Source: Mangifera indica
Lineage: Eukaryota; Streptophyta; Magnoliopsida; Sapindales; Anacardiaceae
NCBI RefSeq assembly: GCF_011075055.1
Contig: NC_058154.1
Coordinates: 6,311,501-6,375,500 of the forward strand
Direction of reading: 5' to 3'
DNA: 64,000 bases
Positions 35,992 to 48,174 of this stretch are shown one piece after another. Below the pieces are notes generated by a model that saw only the letters and a program-made list of their open reading frames with translations, did not search any database and was not told the DNA's origin. Position numbers and translations under genes: made by a program. Within the stretch, counting starts at the first letter, position 1, and each line of letters starts with the position of its first letter.

Positions 35992-37799
35992 TGTAGGGTT
36001 TTTCAGTGCATAAATAACTAGTGGTGCAATGAAATTGAAAATTAAAAATCAAACAATCTTGAAAAACCTCAATCAAGGTTCTTATTCTAATCATAAAATT
36101 CATGAAACATGCAAAACACTCATAAGGTGTTTTAGATTTATACTTACATTGATGATTCCTTCAAAACATCATGTGGCAAGAGAAAGAATGATATCAACCA
36201 ACATAAGGCGACCTCTTGGTATCTACTCAAAGTACGAACACTAAAAGAGGAAATACAGATGAAGAGGTGATTCTGGCTCTTGATTGGAATAACATTCACG
36301 ACAAAAGGAGAGAGCACATAAAAAGCAGTTAAGGTTTCTGTGTTTTGTGTTATGTCCCTATTTACACGAAAACATGCCTTATATATTTATATGCAAGTGT
36401 TCGAGTACAACTGGAATTCCAAACATACATGACACCCTCAACACACATGCACGATTGACATGTAAATATGTACAACCAACATACATTTAACACATGCATG
36501 ACTGTCACTACAAGTGTGTGGCAACCAACATGGCCTAAAACTTGCATGACTGACACTGCATGTGTGTGTCAACTGGTATGGCATTTCTTTATGGTGTCAA
36601 CTGGTATCATGCATGTGCATGGCCAAGAACTCTCCTACTAAGGGCACAGTTGACACACTCAGTGCATGATTGTGCACTTGGTCAAGGCATGGTCAAACCA
36701 AGTCCTCTTAACCTTATTGAGCAAACCTACTCCATTCGTGGTCTTTCTTTCTACCCTAAACACAAGGATTGTTAACAAACAATCCATACTTCTAAGTTTG
36801 ATTCAACTCTTTTATGCGTATGACCTATAAGTTCTCTATCGAGCTAGTAGTATCTAGACTTAGACTAAATCCAGACATAAACCAAAATTGGCCTTTAGTA
36901 AAACATCATAGCAATCCGAACAATAGAATGCCAATGAACATCTCTTAAGTTTTTACAACATCACAGTTATGTGTAATTCAATCTTTTTGTCAACCAATAT
37001 CTCTGAAAGTTGATACATAAAAGTATGTCTATCTTAGTGGTTTCTCGGTATAAACTGATATACATCAATGACTAACATAAATTAGGCTACAATCTTATCT
37101 CACTATAGCCTCAGATTTAAGCAGTCATGAATGTCATTCAATATTCCATATGAGATATTTTCTCCTATGCTCAAGAGTGACGAATCTTTTATTGATTAAT
37201 CATAGCCTTTATGTATCTCATGATATAGTTGATTACTACCTTTATAGTTACCCTAATTATGATGATACTTTGGATAATGTCAAAGCATACTAGTCCTTAC
37301 ATGAGATCGTCTAATGACTTAAAGTCAAAGGATCATATGTACCTGTGGTGTTTAGAGGACCCATTCCATAAATACTGGAGTAACTATCCATATAGATATC
37401 CTCTAGTTAAGTTAGTTTGATGAACATGTCTACAACGTACACCCATATGTTATACCAAGCTGTCTATAATAGCTTCGATACGTAAGAATTGTCATCACTT
37501 TTGGTAGGGTCACTCAATATTATGATGATTTCATCATCATTACATTTGTCTTTGTTCATTGTTATGTCGGGATTACGGTTGTTTCTAGAATAATCACCTA
37601 AAGTGTATATAAGATTCTTATAATCAGTCATATGGTCTCTTGTTATAGTTCTACCATCCTAAGGACATATTATTTGTACTATCATACAATTAAAACACAT
37701 ATAAATATAATAACATTAAATCCTTTTATTAATAATTAATATAAAATTACATCCATAAATGTCAAATACGATTTATTCTAGGGCATCTACCCTAATACA
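35992..37799 (-). mobile_element. Family-A LTR, minus strand (A3), probably solo
   Basis: On the minus strand it starts TGTATTAGGGTAGATGCCC and ends CTGAAAAACCCTACA, 1808 bp. It matches A2 LTRs in the ATTTGACATTT, ATATGATTGT, GACATGTTCATC and CCTTTGACTT regions. No primer-binding site follows the LTR end, so it is a solo LTR or the outer end of a lost element. The target duplication was not resolved. A segment around 36430-36640 is rich in CATGCATG/ATGCATG repeats not seen in the other copies. Confidence 0.68.
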
Positions 37800-38546
37800 G
37801 TGTCCTACTCCGAACGTGCCCTACTATAAGCAATGTAAGGAGTATATATTTATGGTGCCCCCTTGTAAAGATTTTAAGATATGTCCGACATGCATGCATC
37901 TCAAGCTACATAAATATCTTAAGCTCATCTTAGCTTTCACCCTAACATTATCTTATTTTTTGGGCACATTAGGTACTAATGCCTACTCAAAAAGTCTATA
38001 CTATCTCTTAGGACAATCTATAAACATCTAGCTTGGTTCCCTTTAACTTTCTTTACTTTTATCCTGATAAATGGACATCCCTTATCAGGTGTATAAACGT
38101 TTGTGTTCTTTCTCATTATGCATGACTAGTCCCTTATGGGCATGCCTCTTTTAATCACTATGAACGAGCATCCCTCATTCATATGAACGGGTGTCCCTTA
38201 TTCTGTAACTACGAATAGTCAACCTCCTCATTTATCCTTAATCATGCCCTTCACTAGAAATTAATGAGTTTTTACTTATTAAGCTAACAAATGTTCACCA
38301 TGGTCTAGACTAAAACATTTCAACACTTAGCCATTTTCGACATGTGTTTCCTTGGGGTTTTTCTAGCATTTTACCCTATATATGGTCATTTGTAAATCAT
38401 GGACGGGTGCACTTCATGCCATAGTTATCTAATCATTGGTTGGTGATTCGTGGCTAGATTATCAGAAAAATGTTCATCAAAATTTGAGTTTCATATGAAT
38501 GGGTGTGCATCTCATACTGCATGTAAATTATGCATTTTAGACATGT
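37800..38546. other. Gene-free stretch
   Basis: The 90-codon frame at 37759-38031 overlaps the end of the LTR and has no domain. Five loose copies of a GAACGGGTGTCCCT-like phrase occur between 38060 and 38510, suggesting a decayed minisatellite. Confidence 0.4.
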
Positions 38547-38646
38547 AATGAATTGGTATGCTTTGCTATAATAAATACCATGACTAGATATGCATAAATG
38601 AATTGGTATGCTTTGCTATAATAAATACCATGACTAGATATGCATA
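38547..38646. repeat. Two identical 50-bp tandem units
   Basis: Units 38547-38596 and 38597-38646 are identical, followed by three more matching bases. The identity implies a recent duplication or an assembly artefact. Confidence 0.92.
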
Positions 38647-39849
38647 AATTTGTAGTGAAACTTATAAAACGGGTAGTTAATTAATGCACAAAGACAAGTA
38701 GAACTAATAAATTTTAAACTCTCCAGTTATATCATGGTTGTATCAATCTAGTTTTTTAACAGGAAACAAGGTAGGGAAGAGCTCACGTCATCCGTAAGAA
38801 TCAACAGAAACAAGCATAAGCACTCTCAATAAAGGTTATAATTATGTTTTTTTGTGGTGCTTTATATCTTTTGTGCTCCTTTAGTCATTGCCTTATATAA
38901 TTAGCATTTGATCCCATCATAAAGTTGATAGGAAAAGTATTGCTAGCTCCAAGTTGCCGAAATAATGTTTCAACAGGGTTTGAGAATTAACTCCAACGTC
39001 TTCTTACCAAAACTTCCATTAAAAGTGATATAACATTTATACATTAATTAATGAATTAGCTTTTTATATATCCTCTATTATCTATATTTCATACTATCAT
39101 TTTGTATGTAAATTATTGTATAAATATACGAGAGAGACAGCAGCCCTGTAGATAATGAATTATCTTTTTTTTTTTTTTCTAATAAATGGATCAAACTATG
39201 TTTTTTTCTTATTAAAGGGATTAATTTTTTTGGTGAATAAAATTTTCATTATTTTCAATTGAAGAAATTGAATTATTGTCTGACTTCAAATAATGTCAAA
39301 TAGGGATGAACGACAATTTTTCCTTAAAAGCATTGGCGTGGACAATTGGTGCTGAAGTGGATATTTGCAACACGTGAAAATCTCAAATTGTATTTTTTAT
39401 TCAAATTTATTTTTTCGGATTAAAAGAATTCCAACCATATATGATACTGGTTGGAGGTTATAACAGTTGTTATGACCGAATGCAAGTTTGATTCATTAAA
39501 TAGCAAAATTATAGAGTTCAGTCCCTTAAAAAAAAAAAAAAAAAGGTTCGCTTAGACAGTAATTGTCCATGACAGCCAAGAATTATACTGGTCATCATTC
39601 AAAACTAGAACAAAAAAAATCCACGTCATTAATTTTTAAAGTGGTTAAAGGTTAAATCTTATGTAATAAAATATAAGTTTGATTTCTCCAATAAAAAAAT
39701 CTAAAAATATAATTATTTAATATAAAAAACAATTAAAAAAATTATAATTCAATATTTTCTCTAATTAGTATTGAATTTAATGTTCAAAGGTTGAAAGAAT
39801 GGTTGAGTGTAGCAAGTTAACAATAAAACTTGTGAGTTGGTTCAATTTA
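38647..39849. other. Gene-free stretch
   Basis: No gene is seen. It includes T-rich and A-rich runs (39166-39179 and 39530-39544). A phrase near 39645-39690 resembles a tRNA-derived SINE tail but is too weak to call. Confidence 0.45.
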
Positions 39850-39991
39850 TCCCAGACATAGCAAAGAAATTTTCTAATTTCGCTAATAAATTTGGTGTCG
39901 TTTTCAAAGTTTGGGCTATATCCCAGACATAGCAGAGAGTTTTTCTAATTTTACTAATAACTTTGGCATCGTCTTCAAAGTCTGGGTTTTT
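39850..39991. repeat. Imperfect 71-bp tandem duplication
   Basis: Both units start TCCCAGACATAGCA (39850 and 39921) and share the TTTTCTAATTT, CTAATAA.TTTGG and TTCAAAGT.TGGG blocks. They lie in a 91-codon minus frame (39842-40117) without recognisable domain, which I do not call a gene. Confidence 0.8.
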
Positions 39992-42240
39992 ATAGGAAGG
40001 TGCCCTGTATTTAGTCTTTGCCGGTAAACAGTTACTAGTTTCTGAAATGATATCTAAATTTTTGTGTGTTTGATCACTTTTGTACTGAGTACCTGTTGAT
40101 TTTGAAAGCAATTCCAACTCTTATTTTTCTTACAAGCTGAAAGACTATTCTGCTTAAGTTTGACAGAAATGACATTTTTATCCAAATCTACCATTAATGT
40201 TAAGATGTTAATAAACTTTTTAGGTTAAATTGGTAAAATCACTGATAAATTTTGAAATTGAATTGATAAACTTTCCGGAATCTGTGGGCGGGTGCTACAA
40301 AAATGGCCAATGGAGTCTAGGGGTACATTTATGAAATTAACTGGTGCTACCAAAAAATACACGCCGGACTATATTCTTAAAAAGTCTTCTAAGTTAGGTT
40401 TTCATATAAACCTTTTTCTTAATTGGAGGAAGGCAACTTAATATTATGACAAAAATAAGAAATGAACAAGATTTTACTATTTACATAAGCTAGTTTGTTC
40501 TGACAGGATATTATGATTTCTAATCCATTGACATGTGCGCTTAGATGATATTTAAATTTTACTTTTTCAAAAGAGTAGTATTTATATATACAAATAATAT
40601 ACATAATTTTGTTTATAAATATGACATATTATCACGTGATTTGATAGTTTTAAATTAGAGATTAAACAACATCTAATTATTTGATGATCTTTCAAATGAT
40701 TTATATAAAAAAGTATACATATTATTTATATTATTTTAAAAAGAGTGTAATACTATAGAGTTTTAAGAAATTATGGTGAGTGGTTTGATCTTTCAAAATA
40801 ATTATATTCTTAATAAAGTCTACTAATAACAGAATAAATTTTTTTCTTTTTTCCTATATCTATCCAAAGAAAAATAAGGCAGAAGAAAAACTTTGACCTG
40901 AAAATGGGAGCTCATTTCTCTAGTCCAGAATATAAAGCATGTGAACTTAATTTCCTAAAAGACGCTTGATTGCATTTCTGTTCAACTATTGACAATGTGT
41001 ATCATATTTTGCTTTTCGACTCGTTTTTGTCTACCACTTGATTCCACTTACCCAGTAGTTTCCTATACATCATCATTGTGACACCACATAATGAAGAGCT
41101 TAACTTGGGAACTAAACGTATAAATTTAATATATTTTATGGTATTAATGTCTGTGTCCCCGTCCAAAGTATAACAACATATATTGTTATATTATAAGATC
41201 CATATATTTTTTTTTAATCGAACAAACATATAGATGATACTGATTGTTTCCACTAAAAACTTTTAATAAAGGAAAATGATTTTGATATTCAGAACCCATT
41301 TCGTTTTTTATTAAATGATGTTGCAAATAGTGGATGCAGTTGGCCGCCAGAGACAGTAAATATAAAATATTATAAATACGACTGCATGAGTAGGGAACAG
41401 CCATTGAAGGAAGGTAGACTGTCAAAATCCACCTATGCATTCCACAATTAATATACCCAATAAGATCGTAAAACGTGGCAGTAGACCAACTAGCTGAGAA
41501 GGACATGTCAGCATAAGGTAAAGTGGGCCCTATGTAATGGGGAGCATAATCACCATTTTTATAACTTCATCTTCCAGTTCATGTAATATATTTAATTTGT
41601 CTGCTTGTTTGGTGACTCTTCAGTAATATACAATTGGTAAAAACTAAGTAAAATATTTGGCTAGAGGAACCCTTGACTAAAATCAACCTCTTAATGATTC
41701 TAATTGACTAAACCTCCAACTTGCTTTGCTTTTTTGCTTCACCAAACAACGGATGTTATCTTAATTCTCTTATTGCGCGCTTAGCTTCACCGAACTCTGA
41801 TTCAAAGATATAAATGGTGACAAATACCACATCTTCCAGTTGGTAGTGGCGACTTCGGTTGGTGTCAGTTAATGGCCATAATCAACCACTTCAAGCTCAC
41901 AAAATATCCATGCAATTTATTTTATATTTATTATAAGGCAACCAAATGAATTTCTGAATTGATTGCTAAAAGTTGAAATTTCTTAAAAACTAGAAAACAA
42001 CTCAAAGTCGAAATTTATATTATTTATACAGGCTATAACAGTCGAACATTCTTGTACGCCACTCGTAGCATTACTATTATAGCAAGATGAAATAAGAGCA
42101 ACCCTCAAACATAGAAACTTCTGCAAGCAGCATAAACAAACGAAAGCCACAGTTACACGCAATATATATTACCCTATTCTTTCATTTACTGTACATAAAT
42201 AATATGATTCATTGCCTTATTAGCTTTTTTTTTTTCTCTT
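39992..42240. other. Gene-free 3' flank of the ERF gene
   Basis: No coding region is supported. A 106-codon minus frame at 41186-41506 has no motif and ordinary intergenic composition. Confidence 0.45.
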
Positions 42241-42246
42241 TTTATT
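42241..42246 (-). terminator. Candidate poly(A) signal of the ERF gene
   Basis: AATAAA on the minus strand about 57 nt past the stop codon. Confidence 0.5.
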
Positions 42247-42302
42247 TTCGGTGGTGGAGAAAATACTGTTATTATAGATATTAATTAATTATTAACGATA
42301 TT

Positions 42303-42926
42303 TTAAGGGAATTTCCAAAGGTTTTGATCTTCACCAGCATTATCGGCATCATCATCATCATACCCACCACTGTCCAAACGAGGAGGGCTAAGAAGCATCC
42401 CTTGAGCCATATTCATAAGAACATTTGGATAATCAAAGATCAAATCCTCATCCACAAATTCCTGTTGTATCATTTCTCTCTCTGTTTCTGGCTCTATCAC
42501 ATTAGTTTTTGTACTCTCCTCATTCTCAATCCCAAATAAAGCATCCTTTGCCGCACCTAAAGCAGCGGCCGCAGAAGCTGCAGCTGTCTGTATATCACGC
42601 GGAGAAGTCGAAGCAGGCACTGGCAAAGAACCCGCCGAGTTTGGGAAGTTAAGCTCAGCTTCCTGGCCTTTGAGAGCAAGTGCCGCCACATCATAAGCAA
42701 TTGCAGCCATTTCTGGGGTGGCAAATGTCCCTAACCAAATCCTATTAGGCTTTCTCGGCTCTCGAATTTCGGAAACCCATTTTCCACTGCTCCGGCGTCT
42801 TACTCCACGATAAGTGGGGTGACGTCCAGCAGCCGGTGTCGCAGTTGCACCAGCAGTAGTAGAAACATTGCTGCCAGTGCTGCTGCTGCTAGGGCTAGTA
42901 CTTTTGTTGGATTTTGAGTAATGCAT
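42303..42926 (-). CDS. DREB-type AP2/ERF transcription factor (A-4, TINY/ERF027-like)
   Basis: A 207-residue, intronless nuclear DNA-binding protein expected to bind DRE/CRT (A/GCCGAC) or GCC-like promoter elements and act in stress or growth responses; this role is inferred from the family. A Ser/Thr-rich N-terminus (residues 9-30) precedes the single AP2 domain at about 38-95, which has the [13 protein letters not shown] and WLGTF signatures. Val51 and Glu56 are the residues that distinguish DREB from ERF proteins. An Ala-rich stretch follows (about 114-126), then an acidic C-terminus with [10 protein letters not shown] and a final LWKFP that resembles the LWSY motif of the A-4 group. The length is typical and the frame is complete. 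The start at 42926 is the first Met in frame before the conserved region. No partner genes are adjacent. It is the most GC-rich coding segment in its neighbourhood and shows no decay, suggesting selection. Confidence 0.95.
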   Translation of the reverse strand: MHYSKSNKSTSPSSSSTGSNVSTTAGATATPAAGRHPTYRGVRRRSSGKWVSEIREPRKPNRIWLGTFATPEMAAIAYDVAALALKGQEAELNFPNSAGSLPVPASTSPRDIQTAAASAAAALGAAKDALFGIENEESTKTNVIEPETEREMIQQEFVDEDLIFDYPNVLMNMAQGMLLSPPRLDSGGYDDDDADNAGEDQNLWKFP

Positions 42927-43009
42927 GGTGTTTTAACTCCGAGGAAAATAAAGATTAATGTCGGGAAGATGATGTGTTCTAAGGGGAAGGTGTGCGAAGC
43001 CATTTATGG
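42927..43009 (-). promoter_or_regulatory. 5' leader/promoter-proximal region of the ERF gene
   Basis: CCATTTATGG at 43000-43009 is a perfect CArG-box form (CC, six A/T, GG), about 74 bp upstream of the ATG. Read on the minus strand it is CCATAAATGG, which could also act as a weak TATA-like element. An upstream ATG at 43003 opens a 67-codon frame overlapping the ERF start in a different frame; it would be an inhibitory uORF only if transcription begins upstream of it. A TTGACG (W-box-like) motif lies near 43182 on the minus strand. Confidence 0.35.
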
Positions 43010-45128
43010 AGGAAGGATTAATTCGGCTGCAGAGAGAAGAATTAGCAGAGTTAAAAGTGGTAAAGTGCAACCCAGTTGGCTATGAACTGCGGTGTGTGGA
43101 GGGTTGGGGTGTAAGCCAGCTTGGTGTTGGACATCTGGGTTGGACTGCGTTTTTGCAGCAAAATAGAACTGCCTATCTTAACGTCAAGAATAGTGATGTT
43201 TTGGGGTATTATGCATTACTTAATATCTAAATTTGATTTGACTATGATGATCATAATCGACAATAGAATGTAAGCAAATTTGAGATGTTGGAAAGAGACT
43301 GTACTAAGGTTTTTCTGCTTTACAACATATATATTAATATTCAGTGCAGTCAATTATAAAATCATTATTTCCCGTACGCAGCACCTCTCTGTCTATGTCT
43401 TTTTTATGTAGCTTAATTATCAATTTGTCTCAAAAATAACCAGTCATTGGCTACTAAGATCATTTTAAAGCCTTTACCTACGTCACTCTCTCAGTGGGTA
43501 ATAAATTGTATTGCAGTTCAATATTAGCTTTACAATGGAAGAGAAACTCATCGACCAGAGTAATTAATCGTCTGAAGTTGACATCAATTCTCTAAAAAAG
43601 GGGAAATGAATATGCCATGTCTGTTGTTTGGCAATATTAGACTGAAATACAACTACTTAAAAATTAACTAGGAAATTGAGAAGCCTAGCTTTCCTGCATT
43701 TTGACTTCTTTGGAGAGCAGCATGACAGTTCCTGGTAGTATGATTTCTTCGGGATTTAGCTAGCACCATTAATGAATTTTCTCGTACTATTGACTATATT
43801 CAATAGAATCCAATCTTCTTTATCTTTTTTTGTGCACTATAAGTAACTGTGACTCAAGCTAACTACATGATAGGGTAAAAGAAGAATCAAGTTCAGAAAC
43901 AAAACCCAACATTCTCAAAGGATTGATTACAGACGCAATTACCCCCAAAATTACTCATTACCAGTCAATTACCAATAAGTTTGCGTCAGAATATGCCTTG
44001 AACTTGAAAGTAGTTTCTTGACAAGTCACCATCCCGCACCTACTCACTCAGCTCAGGCCACGTCAAATCCAAATTCAAATTGTGGCATTATGTGTGATAA
44101 GATTTAAGCAACGGTTTTCTGGTCAGCATATCATCGCTCTCTTGACAGCTACGTTACCATCCTGGTAGCAGCCAACTTCTATTAATCAACTAAAAATATC
44201 CAGATTTTTACTAATACGTAATAAATAAATAAATGCACAGTCTTGCAATAAATAATTGCCCCCATTTGTAGAAAGTGGAAGAAAAACATATCCCACCTTG
44301 TGAAACATTGCCGCTTCCGTACAATTAACTTTAATATTAATTTAATTAGAATTTCAGTTTGTTGAACATAAAATTACTAATGTTCATGGTTGAAAGATCG
44401 ATCTTTCAGTGTATTTATTGTTGTTTCATTTTATTCTGTACATTTAATGGCTCAGAGATTCTGAAAGTTAATTAATTTTATTAAAACATTTGATGATAGT
44501 TCGTAGACTTAAAAAAATATATTTCCGGGCTGTGGAATGACTTGAGCCGAATTCTACAAGATAAATATTGATAGAGACACTGACGAACAAAGAGGGCACT
44601 AAATTAATTAAGTTGGAGATCTTTAAGGCGCTGTTCTGTAAAGTGTTTCAAGCATAAAGTTTTTGATAGTGAAACAAAACCTGACCACTACAAAGCAATA
44701 CTGCAACCGTGTTGCCATGGGAGGGGGCTGTTGCCGCGTGAGAGAATATAACACATGATCTCTTAGATGTAACACAACAATAATAAAAGTATAGCGCAAT
44801 TAGCCGTTTTTTGCACAACACGATTTGAAACGTGGAGACATTTAACGTGTGATAAGTTATTGAGGAAATCGAAGATTGCAGGATTGAGACGCAACCCAAC
44901 ACATGGTTGAAGAAATCGCTTCCAAAACCAACTTGGTATAAGAGTTAAAATGAATTTTTATTTCAACTAATGACAGGTTGACAGGAGCTTAACAGAGTCA
45001 ATCAAACTGTTATGCCTAAACGGTGAATTTTGGTGTGAAATATCTAAACAAAAGGAACTTCTCTTAAATATTCTCAGCAGGAATGTTTTCTTCTCTCTTT
45101 TTGAACGAAAGTCCTAGGATTAACAACT
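43010..45128. other. Upstream region of the ERF gene, no gene seen
   Basis: No coding region is supported; the 74-codon plus frame at 43006-43230 is promoter sequence. An 18-bp perfect palindrome TGAAAGATCGATCTTTCA lies at 44391-44408. Near 44630 GGCGCTGTTCTGTAAAGTG resembles a MITE end without a visible partner. Confidence 0.45.
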
Positions 45129-46930
45129 TGTAGGAGTAAATATTAAGAACATTTAAAGTTCAATTAATATGTATTAAGAGATTAGGTCAAAAGGACAATT
45201 AGGTTAACTCACGGGTTGAACTATATAAGATGTTATCTCATATAAATAGAGACATTCATTATAATCAACACAACATAACATAATAATTAGAGGGTTCGTG
45301 AAATCCTAACCACCAACCCTAGATAGAAGGAATTCTCTCAAAACTTCCATTTCTCATTCATCAATCCTTGGTGATCTAACAATTACATATGCCTCAAACA
45401 AGCCTTTATATTGTTGTATATTTGTGGTTGTTTTCATGTGGACAAATAGAGACACAACTATATTGTAAAGAGTAGTGGAAGTATTCAGGATGAATTCAGG
45501 GTGGATTTCAGTTAGAAGGAGTCGTCAAAAGCAGATTTTAAGTCTAAAACTCTCTTTTTATATGTATAACAACTCGTAGATTTGGGATAGGGTTTAATGG
45601 TCCAAAAATTTTATTTGTCATCTTATTCTACTACAACTATTAATTACAATTTGGATCACAAAAACACAACAATATAAGTATACATGGAGCATATACACCC
45701 ATACATGGTTAGGGAAAAATACAAATTGGACTTTTTTTATCTAATGGGATAAACCTAACCCAAAACAATTTCATATAATCCTAAATACATCAAGATTTTA
45801 ACATTTTGGTTCTTAAGTGCTATAAAACACATTTCAGGTCCGAAGACCTTTTCAAGACTCAAAATCCTTTATTTGGATTCCAAATCAAATCCAACTTAAA
45901 TAATCCAATGCCTTCAATGTTTGATTAACTATTGATATGTGTGACCTATAGGCTTTCTTCTAGATTGATAGTGACCAAATTTATGTCAAGCTCTCAACTT
46001 GACATTTGTTTGAACATATATCAAGATTGATCTCTAGCAAGACATCATAGCCACCCGATTAACAGAGTCTTAACACTTGACTTCTTAACCTATCAATGAT
46101 ACAATTACTTGTATAATTTGATCATTTTCTCATAAAATATCTCTTTTGAGGTTAAGATATAGATTAAGTGTCTCCCTCAAGAATTTTTTATGTATATAAA
46201 CTGATTTATGTTAATGATTGGATTATATTGAATTAAGCACCAACTTAATCTCACTATGATCACAAGTTTAATTGGTCATTGTAATTCGTCAGCAGACCCC
46301 ATCTAAGTATTAGTTCTTGTACTTGATATTAACAAATTTTTTATTGATCCATCATATCCTTCATACATATCTCGATATAACTAATCACTATCTTTTTGGA
46401 AATTCTCTAATTGGACTACATTGGGCTACTATCAAATCATACCAATCCTTATACAAGACAGTTTGGTAACCTCAAGTCTAAAGATCACATATACTTTTGT
46501 TACGTAAAATGATATATTTCATAAACACTAAAGTAACCATCTATATGGAATCATCTTGGTAGGTTTCTTCAATGGACACGTCACTGTATATTGCACTAAG
46601 CCATAAACAAATAATTTTGATACATGAGATTTGTTACCATCTTTTGATAAAGTCGTTCAACACTATGATAGTTTTATTACTATTACATGTGTCCTTAGTC
46701 ATGGTAATATCAAGACAACAAACATTTTAAGAACTACCACCTAATGTGCTTATAGGGACCTTACGATCAGTTGTCATACACTAAATCCCTTGTCATGATT
46801 CAACTATTCTTAAGACATTTATTTATTTTGCGAGAAATAAGGTAAAGAAAATGTCATATTCTAAGATTAAAATATCAATGATTTTAATAATTGCAATGAT
46901 GACAATAGACTTTAGGGTACTACCTTAACA
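45129..46930 (-). mobile_element. Family-A LTR, minus strand (A4), probably solo
   Basis: On the minus strand it starts TGTTAAGGTAGTACCCTAAAG and ends TTACTCCTACA, 1802 bp, the family's LTR length. The first 1 kb aligns well with the other copies (TGACTAAGGACACATGTAAT, ATGGTTACTTTAGTG and similar blocks). There is no primer-binding site beyond its 3' end and no clear target duplication. Confidence 0.65.
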
Positions 46931-48174
46931 CATCCAATGCAGGCATGATACCTTATCTTGATCTTATAGATCACTTTTTTGTGATCGTATGTTTGTAAGA
47001 TAATTTACTATGAATGGATTTGTGTGTTGTTTATGGTAAATTGTTTGTGTTTAAAAAATTTTAAATTTGTACTATTGTTGTGTTTTAAAAGCTATAAACA
47101 CTTACAATAGAGATACGAATATAACTCAAATGAAGAAAATATAATGAAAAAGAAAACGTAGGACACAAGGTGTTTAACGTGATTGGGTTTGATGATTCAA
47201 AATTTCTGTATTATAATGGAATTGCTATGATAGTTTAGTAAATAGTTTAAACTTTTTCCTTGCATTTTCTCCTTTCCTCTTCATTCTCAAATTGTATTTA
47301 TAGGACCTTTGGAGGGAAAATTACAATCTATGTAGTCAGATCAGGGTTTTGAAGCCTAGTGAAATTATAAGTGTTATGTTCCTATTTCAATTTGAACAAA
47401 AATAAATTTGGATATCTTAAATATTTTGGTTAGGAAGATAACAATATATTTCTGTTTGCCACTATTGTTGAGAGATAAAAGAATATCTATAAAAGATTCT
47501 AGATGGATTCCTCGTTTAGTAAGAGTGCACTCATTATCTCGACTTGAGGAAAATTTTCATTTTTCTCACAAAGTATCAAGTAGGAATTTTTATGATTGTC
47601 AGTTGTTTGTCAAAATAGCTTAAGTTTGTTTAAAGATGTAACTCTTGTGGAATTTATATAGGCTACGAATAATTGTATAACATTTTGAATTTAAATTTAT
47701 AATAAACCATCGTAACCCTTTACTAAATCTTATCAGTTTGAAGGATTGCCAAAGGAAAAAATGAGGAGCACAAAAAACACCTATAGATAGATACCATATT
47801 TCTCATATATATTAAGGATAAATCTTGTTATATCCTATGTTAGGTGATGAGACCCTCAAACCCAACAATTCCTCAAAAGGTTTTCCTCTTTTGTTGAGTC
47901 TTCCTCAAGTCACTTTTTTGTAATCTTTGTATTCATTCCCTTGATGTATTCTGTGGAAGCTATCTTATCATAAGTGTAGACATAGGCCCTTAGAAAACAA
48001 GTCGAACCACACTAATAAATCCCTTTATATCTAACTTTTTTTCCACAGTTATTTTGTACCACTGAATGGATATCAAGATTCACTATCAAATCTTCAATGT
48101 CGCTATCATAGCATATCTTTTGCAAAGCTCTTACTTGTGTACATCAGTTGATGATAAAAACTTTATGCGGTAGT
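46931..48174. mobile_element. Unresolved LTR-retroelement debris
   Basis: Two phrases typical of plant copia LTR/R-U5 regions occur in opposite orientation: TTTAACGTGATTGGGTTTG near 47176 (plus) and GTGTGGTTCGACTTG near 48010 (minus). On the minus strand a purine-rich tract (near 47895) precedes TGTTGGGTTTGAGGG (47866), which could be the start of a 3' LTR. The 71-codon frame at 47408-47623 has no domain. Confidence 0.35.

Noticed and set aside
39640..39710. tRNA-derived SINE
   Set aside because: Only a weak box-B-like phrase; no box A, no clear target duplication.
41186..41506. 106-codon minus-strand frame near the ERF gene
   Set aside because: No motif, ordinary AT-rich composition, no supporting promoter or homologue recognised.
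42303..42926. Horizontal transfer of the ERF gene because of its higher GC
   Set aside because: Higher GC in coding sequence against transposon-rich flanks is normal in plants, and the protein is a typical plant DREB.
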